Shown: positions 25,093 through 34,465 of the stretch, one piece after another | Layout: each line of letters begins with the position of its first letter | Numbering within the stretch: the stretch's first letter is position 1 | From: a bacterium | Lineage (GTDB): Bacteria > Electryoneota > RPQS01 | Direction: 5' to 3' | Length of the DNA: 64,000 nucleotides | Assembly: GCA_013360195.1 (NCBI GenBank) | Contig: JABWCQ010000004.1 | Coordinates: forward strand, 107,836-171,835 | Notes under the pieces: generated by a model | The model's database searches: none | What the model was told of the DNA's origin: nothing | The model's input: the letters and a program-made list of their open reading frames with translations, nothing else | Program-made: the position numbers and the translations under genes

Positions 25093-27186
25093 TCAGGCGA
25101 GTTCGGGTGCCAAGCTGTCTTTCTTTGGTGTACGCGCAATGAGCATCTCTGTAACTAACAATCCCAGAGCAAGATAAAGAAACAGCTTCCAGAGTTCCCT
25201 TCCATATCGGCCTTCCCGAATCGTGCTTTCAATACTTTGAAGTCTTGACAACTCCGAGATTTGTCCGCCAAGCAATGCAAACATTTCCTCATTTGCTACG
25301 GCCTGAACTTCTGATTCCTCTTCAGGTATATTGACAACGATTGCCTTTACCGTCCGGCCTTCCTGCTTCAAGAGATATTCTCCGGTGCTTTCCAAGGCAG
25401 GGAACTTGACTAATTGACCGCCTGTAACAGGAACAGCAGTCAAACGAGTACTCAATGCATCCTTGACCAAATCGTATTGGAGTTGATCTGAATTTCTAAG
25501 AATGATTTCAGCCGGCTTTCCAACAGTTAGCGTGTAATCCATGCCCGCACCGCCGGTGCCAGCTAAGTATGCTGCGCTGCCTGTCATTAATGGCGAAAAG
25601 ATTCCTGTCCGATAAAGGGTAGACCAGTCAGGGTCTGGCGAGCTGTTAAGGAAGAGCGCGCGGCCGCGGCCTTGGGTTGCTTCGACGAGAAAGGCCTTAC
25701 CATCGGAGCTCTCGATTATGCTTGCAGCTCCGGATGTGCCACGGGTCAGTTCAAACCTTTGCTTGAACTCAGGGGATACATCGACCGGCTTATCTTGAAA
25801 CACCCCTTCAAAGAGTGGATGATCAAGATCCACCTTTGACCACTTTATTCCGGATTCTCCGAGCTGCTCAACTCCGCTTGCAGCAGGCAAGCCAATGCTC
25901 TGCATCCACGCCGAATGTGATCGAGCGTCAAAATTTGGTCCGCCCGCAATGAATATTCCCCTTCCGGAGTGAAGATATGCACGCGCACGTTCCGCGAACG
26001 CGCCCGAAAATTGTGGCGCGTCGACAATAAAAAGTGCGTCAAAAACATTCCAGTCTTCGGCTTCCAATTGAAGAGCTGAAAGCTCTAAAACGTGTATAAA
26101 CGATTCCCCTCGACTTGTGGGATCCAAAGCCAACGCCGTCAACCTTCGACTCGGACCGTCAGAACCGGCTACAGCCACATTCAGGCGCCCCGGTACACGC
26201 AATACGAAACGCCGAATGTCATCTCCGGCAAAAGTATCCGTATCTTCCAGCCTTACGTATCCCGACAATTCGCCGACACTTTCAGGAACAAATCTGATTC
26301 GTTCTTCTCTCGTCTCGCCGGCCCCAAGCGAAATTCTGGTCTGAGCGACCCTCTTGCCATCAAGATACACGCTTACAATTCGATCCTTTACGTCGCTGTC
26401 ACTGCTGTTTGTCAATTCAAACCCGAGTTCAACTGACCTTCCCGGAACAATAAGGCGGGATATGATTTCTGATGAAGTAACCCCGATATTTGCACCCTGT
26501 GCCGAACCGACTGGCAGCACGTACAGTCTGACATCATCCGGTAAAATTGGTACCTGAGGCAACTCATCCGGCCAGGCGCTCGCGCTGAAATCGGAAAGTA
26601 CATACACTTCTTTGAGCAGATTCTGAGACTTGCCAAGCAGCGATCTTGCCATGCCGACAGCATCAATCAGTGAGCCGCCAGCTTCTGAGGTGGTTGCAGC
26701 TTCAATCGCTTCACCGATCAAAGCACGATGCTGAGTTGGAGAATCAGGGTAGACCGTTGGTGTAGCATCAGCCCAAACAAGTTGAATTTCGTCGTTTGAG
26801 CCAAGTGACTTCACGATTTCTTGAGCTCGTACCTGAAGCTCACGGAACCTTGTCCCGCCCTCGGATTCCGTACTCATGGAAGCCGTGCGGTCAAGGACCA
26901 AGATGACGCTGGCGCGTGCCTCACCGCCGCCGATTATTCCCGCTTCGGATTTCAGAACCGGCCTGGCCATCGCAAGCACAAGTGCAACTACGGCAAGTGT
27001 GCGCAGTGCAAGTAAAATCCACTGTCGAACCTTTACCCGTCGCATTTTCTGCCGCTGCATTTCCTGCAGAAATCTGAGTGTGGGGAATTCCACCTGCTTG
27101 AATCGCTGCCGATTCAACAAATGGATCAGAATCGGAATCAATCCAAGGGAAAGTGCGGCAAGAAGTGCTGAATTAAGAAAAGTCAT
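25093..27186 (-). CDS. BatA/VWA domain-containing membrane protein
   Basis: 697 residues. The N-terminus is a BatA (aerotolerance regulator) domain with TM helices near 6-24 and 56-76 joined by 'LLNRQRFKQVEFPTLRFL'. A VWA domain (about 90-250) follows with a MIDAS-like D99-x-T-x-S. Next come an Ig-like beta region and a GATase-like domain ('VFDALFIVDAPQFSG', 'FIAGGPN'), and the C-terminus is anchored by a TM helix near 670-690. Proteins of this layout are common in Bacteroidetes, Planctomycetes and relatives, often near MoxR ATPases, which are absent here. It overlaps the gmhA stop (ATGA). The function is unknown. Confidence 0.8.
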   Translation of the reverse strand: MTFLNSALLAALSLGLIPILIHLLNRQRFKQVEFPTLRFLQEMQRQKMRRVKVRQWILLALRTLAVVALVLAMARPVLKSEAGIIGGGEARASVILVLDRTASMSTESEGGTRFRELQVRAQEIVKSLGSNDEIQLVWADATPTVYPDSPTQHRALIGEAIEAATTSEAGGSLIDAVGMARSLLGKSQNLLKEVYVLSDFSASAWPDELPQVPILPDDVRLYVLPVGSAQGANIGVTSSEIISRLIVPGRSVELGFELTNSSDSDVKDRIVSVYLDGKRVAQTRISLGAGETREERIRFVPESVGELSGYVRLEDTDTFAGDDIRRFVLRVPGRLNVAVAGSDGPSRRLTALALDPTSRGESFIHVLELSALQLEAEDWNVFDALFIVDAPQFSGAFAERARAYLHSGRGIFIAGGPNFDARSHSAWMQSIGLPAASGVEQLGESGIKWSKVDLDHPLFEGVFQDKPVDVSPEFKQRFELTRGTSGAASIIESSDGKAFLVEATQGRGRALFLNSSPDPDWSTLYRTGIFSPLMTGSAAYLAGTGGAGMDYTLTVGKPAEIILRNSDQLQYDLVKDALSTRLTAVPVTGGQLVKFPALESTGEYLLKQEGRTVKAIVVNIPEEESEVQAVANEEMFALLGGQISELSRLQSIESTIREGRYGRELWKLFLYLALGLLVTEMLIARTPKKDSLAPELA

Positions 27187-27839
27187 CTTGCCGGCCGCGT
27201 AGTTTCGTCACCGTCGTAAAGCAGGAGATCTTCAATCAACTCAACCATCATGTGTCCGCAAAGTAGATGTGCTTCCTGAACTCGCTGGCCTGAAGTAGAG
27301 GGGATTCTTAGGGCGAAATCAAGATATTTGTCGAGCGGTGTGGAAGCGCTTCCCAGAAATCCGACAACTTTAGCACCTATGCCTGCACAAACTTGCGCAG
27401 CTCCGATCAAGTTTTGGGAGCGGCCGGATGTCGAGAGTAGGAACACAACGTCTCCGGCTCTCGCGAGAGCCTCCAGCTGTCTGGCGAAAACGTTGTCAAA
27501 CCCATAGTCATTGGAACAAGCGGTAAGCAATGAAGTATCTGTGGTCAATGCGATTGCCGCGAGGGCTTGCCGTTCTCGGTGAGACGAAAGTCTTACTACG
27601 AATTCTGTAGCCAGATGCTGACACTCCGCGGCGGAACCTCCATTGCCGCAGAAAAATAGTCTGCCGCCATTCCGAAGACTCGTCGCTGAAGCTTCCGCAA
27701 TCGCGGTAAGATCAGCAAAACAATGCATCGAAAGCTGACTGTGCATCGTTGCGGCATCTTGCACCGCGCGATGCAGTTTCTCAACAGCTCCGACTATTAG
27801 CTGATCGCTTCCTTTGGACTTAAATTCTTGCCGGTTCAT
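27183..27839 (-). CDS. gmhA: Sedoheptulose 7-phosphate isomerase
   Basis: 218 residues with a SIS domain: 'FCGNGGSAAE' (64-72, including the catalytic Glu72), 'LLSTSGRSQN' (from 134) and 'QEAHLLCGHMMVELIE' with the C-terminal His. It converts sedoheptulose 7-phosphate to D-glycero-D-manno-heptose 7-phosphate, the first step towards ADP-heptose for the LPS inner core, which agrees with a diderm envelope. DiaA-type SIS proteins are similar; the residues seen fit GmhA better. It overlaps both neighbours by ATGA junctions. Confidence 0.85.
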   Translation of the reverse strand: MNRQEFKSKGSDQLIVGAVEKLHRAVQDAATMHSQLSMHCFADLTAIAEASATSLRNGGRLFFCGNGGSAAECQHLATEFVVRLSSHRERQALAAIALTTDTSLLTACSNDYGFDNVFARQLEALARAGDVVFLLSTSGRSQNLIGAAQVCAGIGAKVVGFLGSASTPLDKYLDFALRIPSTSGQRVQEAHLLCGHMMVELIEDLLLYDGDETTRPAR

Positions 27840-30502
27840 TCTGCTGCCTTTACGGGTTCAAATCGCAATACCACTTCCGCACTTTCGGCGAGAACGGCTC
27901 CAAGTGCACTCGCGTCCTTTCCGCCTGCAGTAGCCAAATGCGGCTTGCCGCCGCCACCACCCCGCAAGGGCTTTGCAAGTTCCTTTACAATTGGCACTGC
28001 GTCCCAGCCTTTCTTTACCAAGTCAGGAGTGACTACGACAACTATAGTTGGTTTGTCTTCTGAGACCATGGCTAGAATACCAATTCCGCTGCCAAGCTGT
28101 TCACGTAATGCATCGCCCATGTCTTTAAGCTGATCCAAGTTTTGAGCATTCACTTTTTCAGCGACGATGCGGAAGCCGTCGACACTCTTGGCGTTAGCGA
28201 CCAGCGACTGCATTGCAGAGCCGGCGACCTGCCCGCGTAACAGCTCAAGCTCCTTCACAAGCTTGCGTTTCTCCTCTAACGCCAGTTTAAGCTTTTCGGC
28301 AGGATCGCTGCCAGCGCTGCCTAGTATCTCCACGAACTCTTCTACTTTAGCCCTTTGTTCGGCAAGATAATGCCAAGCAGCCTCCCCTGTAAGCGCTTCG
28401 ATTCTACGGACGCCGGCGGCTGCAGACGTTTCTGCTTTGATGACAAAGGAACCGATATCACCAGTTCGCCTCACATGGCAACCACCGCAAAGTTCCCGGG
28501 ATACAACTATGTCGTCATCCGAAATTTCCACCATGCGGACTTCGTCGCCGTACTTTTCACCAAACAGTGCCATTGCCCCGAGAGATTGGGCCTTCTTCAG
28601 CGGCAGAACTTGAGGTGTCACGGCAAAGTTTCCACGAATCCAGTCATTCACTTGCCGTTCGATGTTGAAGAGTTCCTCATGCGTCGGCTTATTGAAGTGC
28701 GTATAGTCAAATCTAAGGTAATCAGGACCGACATACGAACCTGCTTGATGAACGTGATCGCCAAAGGTCGATCGTAAAGCCGCATGCAGCAAATGAGTGG
28801 AGGTATGATTGTACTCTGTCGGAAGCCTGCGTTCCCTCGAGACAGTCAAATATCCTGTTAACCAAGTCTTATTATGAACCGCCTCGCGCAGATCAGGTGA
28901 CACTCCCGACAGGACAGCTGAGTGCAGAATGGCCTTATCTCGTCGCACGACGTTCGTTATTTCGGCAATAGTAATCTCGTCACCGCAATGAATCTCTACT
29001 GTTCCCGTATCGGCAACTTGACCGCCCGACTCAACGTAAAACGGTGATTCAAGGGGAGTGAAAATCAGACGACCAGTCTCTTCGTCTAGAGAGAGCGGCA
29101 ATAACTTGGTCGCCGCGGACAGAGTTGAGTAACCGCGAAAACTCGTTTCGGGCAATTCTCCGTCAACAACGAACTCTTCCTTGCCTGCTCGAAAGGCGCC
29201 AGCTGATCGGGCGCGCGCACGTTGCTGTTCCATGGACTGTTGAAAGCCTGATTCATCCACAATCAACCCGTTTTCGCGTGCAAGCAATTGAGTCAAGTCA
29301 AGAGGGAAACCAAACGTATCATACAGTTTGAATACTTCTTCGCCCGGAATCTCCTTCTGTCCGCTCTTCAATAATCCAGAAACAACGGAATCAAACTGCT
29401 CCAAACCGCGGTCCAATGTCTTCCCGAAGTGCGATTCCTCAGCCTCAATTACACGAGCAATGTGTGCATGCCGATCTTTTATCTCAGGAAAAATCTTTCC
29501 CATGGTATCAACGAGCACAGGAACAAGCGTGAACAGGAATGGTTCATGCAATTCAAGTTTTCGGCCGAATCTGGCGCCTCGGCGAAGAATTCGACGCAGC
29601 ACGTAGCCTCTGCCTTCATTACCGGGCATGGCGCCATCGCCGATTGCAAATGTCAGACAGCGCAGGTGATCGGCGATTACTCTATGAGGAATACCGGACT
29701 CGTCATTTGAATATGGCTTGCCTGACCGATCGACGATTGCTTTGATAATCGGTTGAAAAAGATCCGTGTCGTAGTTCGATTTATAACCCCCAAGAACTGT
29801 CGCTAGCCGCTCCAATCCCGCGCCGGTATCAACATGCTTGGCAGGAAGTTGGACCAACTTTCCGTCCGGCTGTGAGTCAAACTGAATGAAGACATGGTTC
29901 CAGAGTTCAATGTACCGCCTTGAGCCCGTATTGACAAATGCAGCCGGGTCGTCATCAAAGTCCGGACCACGGTCAATGTGAATCTCCGTGCAGGGTCCGC
30001 AGGGTCCCGTGTCGCCCATCGACCACCAGTTGTCCTTCTTCCCGAATCGCAAGACATGAGATGGAACTATGTCTGTTTCAGACTTCCAGATTTCCTCAGC
30101 TTCATCATCTGTTTCATATACGGTCGCATACAATTTGTCCTTGGGCAAATTGAAGACTTCTGTCATCAATTCCCATCCCCACTTTATAGATTCGCGTTTG
30201 AAATAGTCTCCGAAACTCCAATTCCCAAGCATCTCAAAGAACGTATGGTGGTAAGGAGACACTCCGACTTCTTCGAGGTCATTATGCTTCCCTGAGACTC
30301 TTATGCACTTTTGTGTGTCGGCAATGCGTGGAGATTCCGGTTTTGCCTGCCCAAGGAAGTAAGGCTTGAATTGATTCATACCGGCATTGGTGAAGAGCAA
30401 TGTCGAATCGTCCTGCGGAACGACAGGTGCGGACGGAACGATCAAGTGATTTCGTTCACGAAAAAACTCAAGGAATTGCTGACGAATTTCTGCAGCGGTC
30501 AT
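27836..30502 (-). CDS. alaS: Alanine--tRNA ligase
   Basis: 888 residues, full length. The class II core opens 'FLEFFRERNHLIVPSAPVVP', with 'DDSTLLFTNAGMNQFKPYFLG'. The editing domain has 'THLLHAALR' and 'ELCGGCHVRRTGDIG' with its zinc residues. The C-terminal DHHA1 domain ends with 'LRGGGGGKPHLATAGGKD'. It charges tRNA-Ala, and a cognate tRNA-Ala gene lies at 40402. It follows recX and a barrel gene on the same strand; recA-recX-alaS is a common bacterial order. Confidence 0.97.
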   Translation of the reverse strand: MTAAEIRQQFLEFFRERNHLIVPSAPVVPQDDSTLLFTNAGMNQFKPYFLGQAKPESPRIADTQKCIRVSGKHNDLEEVGVSPYHHTFFEMLGNWSFGDYFKRESIKWGWELMTEVFNLPKDKLYATVYETDDEAEEIWKSETDIVPSHVLRFGKKDNWWSMGDTGPCGPCTEIHIDRGPDFDDDPAAFVNTGSRRYIELWNHVFIQFDSQPDGKLVQLPAKHVDTGAGLERLATVLGGYKSNYDTDLFQPIIKAIVDRSGKPYSNDESGIPHRVIADHLRCLTFAIGDGAMPGNEGRGYVLRRILRRGARFGRKLELHEPFLFTLVPVLVDTMGKIFPEIKDRHAHIARVIEAEESHFGKTLDRGLEQFDSVVSGLLKSGQKEIPGEEVFKLYDTFGFPLDLTQLLARENGLIVDESGFQQSMEQQRARARSAGAFRAGKEEFVVDGELPETSFRGYSTLSAATKLLPLSLDEETGRLIFTPLESPFYVESGGQVADTGTVEIHCGDEITIAEITNVVRRDKAILHSAVLSGVSPDLREAVHNKTWLTGYLTVSRERRLPTEYNHTSTHLLHAALRSTFGDHVHQAGSYVGPDYLRFDYTHFNKPTHEELFNIERQVNDWIRGNFAVTPQVLPLKKAQSLGAMALFGEKYGDEVRMVEISDDDIVVSRELCGGCHVRRTGDIGSFVIKAETSAAAGVRRIEALTGEAAWHYLAEQRAKVEEFVEILGSAGSDPAEKLKLALEEKRKLVKELELLRGQVAGSAMQSLVANAKSVDGFRIVAEKVNAQNLDQLKDMGDALREQLGSGIGILAMVSEDKPTIVVVVTPDLVKKGWDAVPIVKELAKPLRGGGGGKPHLATAGGKDASALGAVLAESAEVVLRFEPVKAAE

Positions 30503-30526
30503 GTATGTGTTGTAATGTCCAGTTGG

Positions 30527-31165
30527 CTAATTTAGGATCATAGAAAAGCCGCATTGCAGGCCTACATAGCCTGTCGCGGCGGTATTATTGAGTCGCAACA
30601 ACTCTGCGAGCGGCCAGGCTGCGACAAACTTTATGGATGCTCCTGAGACTTGGGGATTTCTCAACGCAAGGTGTAAAACGCCTCGCGCCATTAGTGACTT
30701 ACCTTCGATTGTGCGCCCACGCTCATAAACAGGATCGTCCGGATCTCCTGAAACCCGCGCATTGTCCTCAGCAGCCGTCCACCAGGCTAAAGACGCGCCC
30801 AAGCCTGCCATCAAACGACTTAAGTCGCCCGGACAGATTAGCGCATCCGCGCCGAACTCCCTTTGGTGAAATCGAATATCAAATACTGACGGATGGGAGG
30901 GATCATCACTGACTTCACCATCCGTGGACAATAATGCAAAAGTCGGACTAAGAATGAAGGAATTGTTCAACGGAAAGTATCCGCTGAACATCAGTGTTGT
31001 GCCAAGTGATCCCGGTGCGACCCGATCACTTTCGACATCTCTAAATGTCGTGTATGCCAGCGATGTGGCCAATCCCACTTGAATTTCTGCATACGACGGT
31101 CTTGCAATCTCTCCGGCAGAGGCTAAACCCGAAAACAAAACAGATAAGGCGAATATCAGTCGCAT
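30527..31165 (-). CDS. Small outer-membrane beta-barrel protein
   Basis: 212 residues: a signal peptide ('MRLIFALSVLFSGLASAG') followed by short amphipathic strands separated by turns, ending in 'GYVGLQCGFSMILN'. Strands such as 'AEIQVGLATSLAYTTF' and 'NSFILSPTFALLSTDG' suggest an 8- to 10-stranded OmpA/OmpW-like barrel. No family was recognised with certainty. It lies between recX and alaS. Confidence 0.55.
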   Translation of the reverse strand: MRLIFALSVLFSGLASAGEIARPSYAEIQVGLATSLAYTTFRDVESDRVAPGSLGTTLMFSGYFPLNNSFILSPTFALLSTDGEVSDDPSHPSVFDIRFHQREFGADALICPGDLSRLMAGLGASLAWWTAAEDNARVSGDPDDPVYERGRTIEGKSLMARGVLHLALRNPQVSGASIKFVAAWPLAELLRLNNTAATGYVGLQCGFSMILN

Positions 31166-31212
31166 TTTTGTGCAATCCCATGTTTCGGCAAGTCAAGAAA
31201 TGCGATCAATAC

Positions 31213-31716
31213 TCAATATGCTTCCTCGGTGCTTGGTTCGCTATTTGAAATTGACAACGCTTGATGAATCGTATCTGGGCGAAATCCCCGCCTGGCAAGC
31301 AGCGCGACCAGTCGACGTCGCCTTGTCTCCGGTTCGAGACTATCATATTGCCGTGACTTACGTCGAATCAAGTCCTTTGCAAGATCCAGTTCCTGTTCGG
31401 CCGACAGCTGTTCATTGACTGCTTGATTTGCGACTGAGCCTGAAACCCCTCGCGTCACAAGATCTCTGACCAGCGCAGTTCTGCCTCTCGGATGAGACTC
31501 AACACGTGTTCTGACAAATCCCTCGGCGAACCTTCGATCGTCAAGCAGCTTCCTCTCAGTCAACTTCGCAATGGCTTCGTCGATTTGCTCGGCCACATAC
31601 CCTTTTTCACGCAACTTACTTCGAAGTCTTCGAGTTGAATATGACCGAGACGCAAGCAACTTGACAGCATACGGCAGAACATCCTCTTTCGGTGTTATCT
31701 TCGTATCGCTTTTCAT
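31213..31716 (-). CDS. recX: Regulatory protein RecX
   Basis: 167 residues made of three-helix repeats: 'AVKLLASRSYSTRRLRSKLREKGY', 'AIAKLTERKLLDDRRFAEGFVRTR' and 'ARRGFRPDTIHQAL' are standard RecX motifs. RecX caps and inhibits RecA filaments. Unusually, one barrel gene separates it from recA. It overlaps that gene's stop (ATGA). Confidence 0.9.
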   Translation of the reverse strand: MKSDTKITPKEDVLPYAVKLLASRSYSTRRLRSKLREKGYVAEQIDEAIAKLTERKLLDDRRFAEGFVRTRVESHPRGRTALVRDLVTRGVSGSVANQAVNEQLSAEQELDLAKDLIRRKSRQYDSLEPETRRRRLVALLARRGFRPDTIHQALSISNSEPSTEEAY

Positions 31717-32420
31717 CGGCCCATCATGTTATCTGAATCGAAAAACACGCCAATTTGAACAAGATATGCCTTGGCTGGTCCAATGGTGTTGCGGCCATTC
31801 GGCTCATCAAGGCCCCAATGATAAGACAATTCTCCTACGACACCGATCCCGTTCTCTGATGCGTCTGACTTAAACCCAAGATGGACCGATGCAGTCGGAA
31901 AGTCACCATCAAAAGTATACTCGTACCCGTCAAAAAATCGATTTCGATACGCACCCTGTGCAAACGAATAACCAACACCCACTCCCGTATACAAATCCGG
32001 CTCAAGCGTCATTCGATATGAAGCTCGGCCGCCAATTTCGAGTTGAAAATAGTTCGTCCGCGTGTCATTCGTCGAGTTTCCGGTCAAATTATTCCAGAAG
32101 AGGAACGACGGTCCCCACGTGATGCTTCTGCGCACAGATTCAAATCTCACATGTGCAGTGTATCCGGAACCGCTTGTGAACAAACCGCCTCGTTCAACAC
32201 CTGGGCCGGTCTCAGGCGTGCCTGAATTTGCATACCCCGTTGTCAGAGCTAAGTGGTATGCTCGCGCTCCGCTTGGCCAGCTTAAAATTGTCAGAGCGAC
32301 CAGGAATAGACAAATGCTATGCCTTCTTGGATCGAGGTTTGGAATTTTCAGATTCTTGAGCTGGTTGCGGTTCAATTTCAGCAGTAACAAATCCCATTTC
32401 GCGGCGAACTTCGGACTCAA
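31713..32420 (-). CDS. Outer-membrane beta-barrel protein between recA and recX
   Basis: Up to 235 residues. A hydrophobic signal-like segment ('[19 protein letters not shown]', about 36-54) is followed by barrel-like strands with Tyr/Phe/Gly patterns ('[17 protein letters not shown]', '[13 protein letters not shown]') and a C-terminal '[12 protein letters not shown]'. No ATG, GTG or TTG lies just before the signal segment; ATG 32420 overlaps the 3' end of recA by 104 bases and in-frame TTG codons lie within that overlap, so the start is uncertain. The function is unknown; an OmpW- or porin-like small barrel is the best guess. Confidence 0.55.
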   Translation of the reverse strand: MSPKFAAKWDLLLLKLNRNQLKNLKIPNLDPRRHSICLFLVALTILSWPSGARAYHLALTTGYANSGTPETGPGVERGGLFTSGSGYTAHVRFESVRRSITWGPSFLFWNNLTGNSTNDTRTNYFQLEIGGRASYRMTLEPDLYTGVGVGYSFAQGAYRNRFFDGYEYTFDGDFPTASVHLGFKSDASENGIGVVGELSYHWGLDEPNGRNTIGPAKAYLVQIGVFFDSDNMMGR

Positions 32421-33387
32421 TTGTTTTGAGCAAGTCAGGTTGCTCCTTCAACGCGGTAATCACTCTTTCCCGGCCTTGACCGAGACGTTCGTCCTTGAAT
32501 GAGTACCACGTGCCGGATTTACTGACGATTTCCAGAGTAGCGGCCAAGTCGAGCATGTCGCCGACTTTCTCAATTCCCTGACCGTAAATAATGTCAAACT
32601 CCGCCTCTCGGAAGGGTGGAGCTACCTTATTCTTTACAACCTTTACCTTGGTTCGGTTCCCGACAATCGTCTCGCCGTCCTTGATTGACGCCATTCTTCG
32701 AATCTCCATCCGAATGGAGCTGTAGAACTTCAGCGCGTTACCTCCGGTCGTCGTCTCGGGATTTCCGAACATGACGCCTATTTTCATTCGAAGCTGATTG
32801 ATGAAAATCAGTGAAGTTCGAGAACGCGCAACTACAGCGGTTAGCTTGCGCATGGCCTGGCTCATCAGACGCGCCTGTAAACCAGGAAGTGAATCGCCCA
32901 TTTCTCCTTCAATTTCCGCCTTTGGAACCAGTGCCGCAACAGAGTCAACAACGATCACATCAAGCGCACCCGAACGAATCAGCATTTCAGCGATATCCAG
33001 TGCCTGTTCACCGGTATCCGGCTGCGAAACAAGTAAGTCGTCGATATCCACACCAAGCGCACGTGCATAGTTTGGATCCAGCGCATGCTCAGCGTCAATA
33101 ATTGCAGCTTTTCCGCCTTTCTTCTGGGCTTCTGCGATTATCGTCAGCGCAAGTGTTGTTTTGCCTGATGACTCTGGTCCATACACTTCAATAACTCTGC
33201 CGCGCGGTACGCCACCGATGCCCAGTGCCGCATCGAGCGACAGTGAACCGGTGGATATCACGTCCATGCGCTGTGTGGGACCATTGTCCCCAAGCCGCAT
33301 GATGGAGCCCTTGCCATACTGCTTGTCAATCTGCGCAAGCGTCAGATCAAGATTCTTTTGCTTTTCCGTATCAAGAGGTTTGCTCAT
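32317..33387 (-). CDS. recA: Recombinase RecA
   Basis: 356 residues. Walker A 'GPESSGKTT' (70-78), '[17 protein letters not shown]', Walker B '[19 protein letters not shown]', the L1/L2 loop regions ('QAMRKLTA', '[18 protein letters not shown]') and an acidic/Ala-rich C-terminus are all present. It performs homologous strand exchange and SOS co-protease activity. I saw no LexA-like operator in the 22-base gap upstream. It is downstream of cinA-thpR-SRPBCC on one strand, close to the common cinA-recA order. Confidence 0.98.
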   Translation of the reverse strand: MSKPLDTEKQKNLDLTLAQIDKQYGKGSIMRLGDNGPTQRMDVISTGSLSLDAALGIGGVPRGRVIEVYGPESSGKTTLALTIIAEAQKKGGKAAIIDAEHALDPNYARALGVDIDDLLVSQPDTGEQALDIAEMLIRSGALDVIVVDSVAALVPKAEIEGEMGDSLPGLQARLMSQAMRKLTAVVARSRTSLIFINQLRMKIGVMFGNPETTTGGNALKFYSSIRMEIRRMASIKDGETIVGNRTKVKVVKNKVAPPFREAEFDIIYGQGIEKVGDMLDLAATLEIVSKSGTWYSFKDERLGQGRERVITALKEQPDLLKTIESEVRREMGFVTAEIEPQPAQESENSKPRSKKA

Positions 33388-33409
33388 AGTTCACCCGCTG
33401 GGATTAAAT

Positions 33410-33880
33410 TTATACCGGCCTGCCCGTTTCGGCGTAAGTCTTCAGCCTTTCAAACCAGAGTTTGTATTGGGACAGCAGCGCCCCCATTATCACCTTTTCC
33501 AGCATCTTGTTCATAAAGCCCTTCATCTCGTAATCGATCGTGAAGTTAAGAGCGCAGCGCTTCTCTGCAAGTTCAATCAAACGAAAGATTACCTTGACAT
33601 GCTCCGCTTTGTCATGGACACCGGCTGTTCCCCCTGTCACGGATTCGGCAAACATCTCATTCGGAACGTAATGAGTAATCGTTGTCTCGAGAGTGACATC
33701 TTTGCCGGCAAGATCCAAATTGAATATTCTCCGCGAATCCTTTGCAAAGGAACCGTTTGGTTCAATTCGCAAGTCACGAACGTTTGGCGCCCAGAATTCG
33801 ACTTCCTTCGGCACCGTCAGCGCTGACCACACCTGTGACATCGGCGCTTCAATTTCTGTGGTGATAATTTGCTTAGGCAC
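33410..33880 (-). CDS. SRPBCC-fold (polyketide cyclase/START-like) protein
   Basis: 156 residues with the START/SRPBCC pattern: 'TTEIEAPMSQVWSALT' opening, a central beta-sheet and the long C-terminal helix ending 'LLSQYKLWFERLKTYAE'. Such proteins bind hydrophobic ligands; this one's ligand and role are unknown. It lies between thpR and recA on the same strand. Confidence 0.75.
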   Translation of the reverse strand: MPKQIITTEIEAPMSQVWSALTVPKEVEFWAPNVRDLRIEPNGSFAKDSRRIFNLDLAGKDVTLETTITHYVPNEMFAESVTGGTAGVHDKAEHVKVIFRLIELAEKRCALNFTIDYEMKGFMNKMLEKVIMGALLSQYKLWFERLKTYAETGRPV

Positions 33881-33898
33881 GAATATTCCCAGTCTCGT

Positions 33899-34462
33899 TT
33901 ATTGCATATTATTTTTTAGTGGAAAACTTCGAAGCACATTGTACAACGGACCTTCCTGCCGCAAGACACTCTGCACAAGGCTGACTCGCTCGACGCTGTA
34001 TGGCGCGCTCCTAAGGTCAAAGTTCAAGAACGCCTGCGTCATTCGTTCCTTGCCTATTGGTTCCTTTATCCTGGCAACCGTAAGATGCGGCACGAACTTC
34101 TTGTCATCAGGTTCAAACCCAAGGCGACTCATGCAGTCTTCAAGGCCTGAATGCAGCGTTTCGAGCGACCTTGACGATGTAAGTCCCGCCCAATATGCGC
34201 GAGGCCTTTGCTTGTTCGGAAAACAGCCTGTACCCTGAATCGCAATCTGGAACGGGGTCAGCGAGTCACAGATTTGGCCGATTTCACTCTCAACCTGCGG
34301 AACTAATTCACCCGGTGTTTCACCGAGAAATTTGAGCGTTAAATGGAGATTTTCCGGTTCCACCCACTTCACTCCACGTCCCAGCCATCCGATTTTCAAT
34401 TGAGGTTCCCGCAGAATACTCTGCCATTCCTCAGGTAGCATTATGGCAATGAACAGTCTCAC
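33899..34462 (-). CDS. thpR: RNA 2',3'-cyclic phosphodiesterase (LigT/ThpR)
   Basis: 187 residues of the 2H phosphoesterase superfamily, with both catalytic motifs: His40-Leu-Thr42 ('HLTLKFLGE') and His126-Leu-Thr128 ('HLTVARIKE'). It hydrolyses 2',3'-cyclic ends of RNA to 2'-phosphate ends and can ligate tRNA halves in vitro. It lies 3 bases after cinA, and cinA-thpR-recA is a recurrent order. Confidence 0.9.
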   Translation of the reverse strand: MRLFIAIMLPEEWQSILREPQLKIGWLGRGVKWVEPENLHLTLKFLGETPGELVPQVESEIGQICDSLTPFQIAIQGTGCFPNKQRPRAYWAGLTSSRSLETLHSGLEDCMSRLGFEPDDKKFVPHLTVARIKEPIGKERMTQAFLNFDLRSAPYSVERVSLVQSVLRQEGPLYNVLRSFPLKNNMQ

Positions 34463-34465
34463 AGT

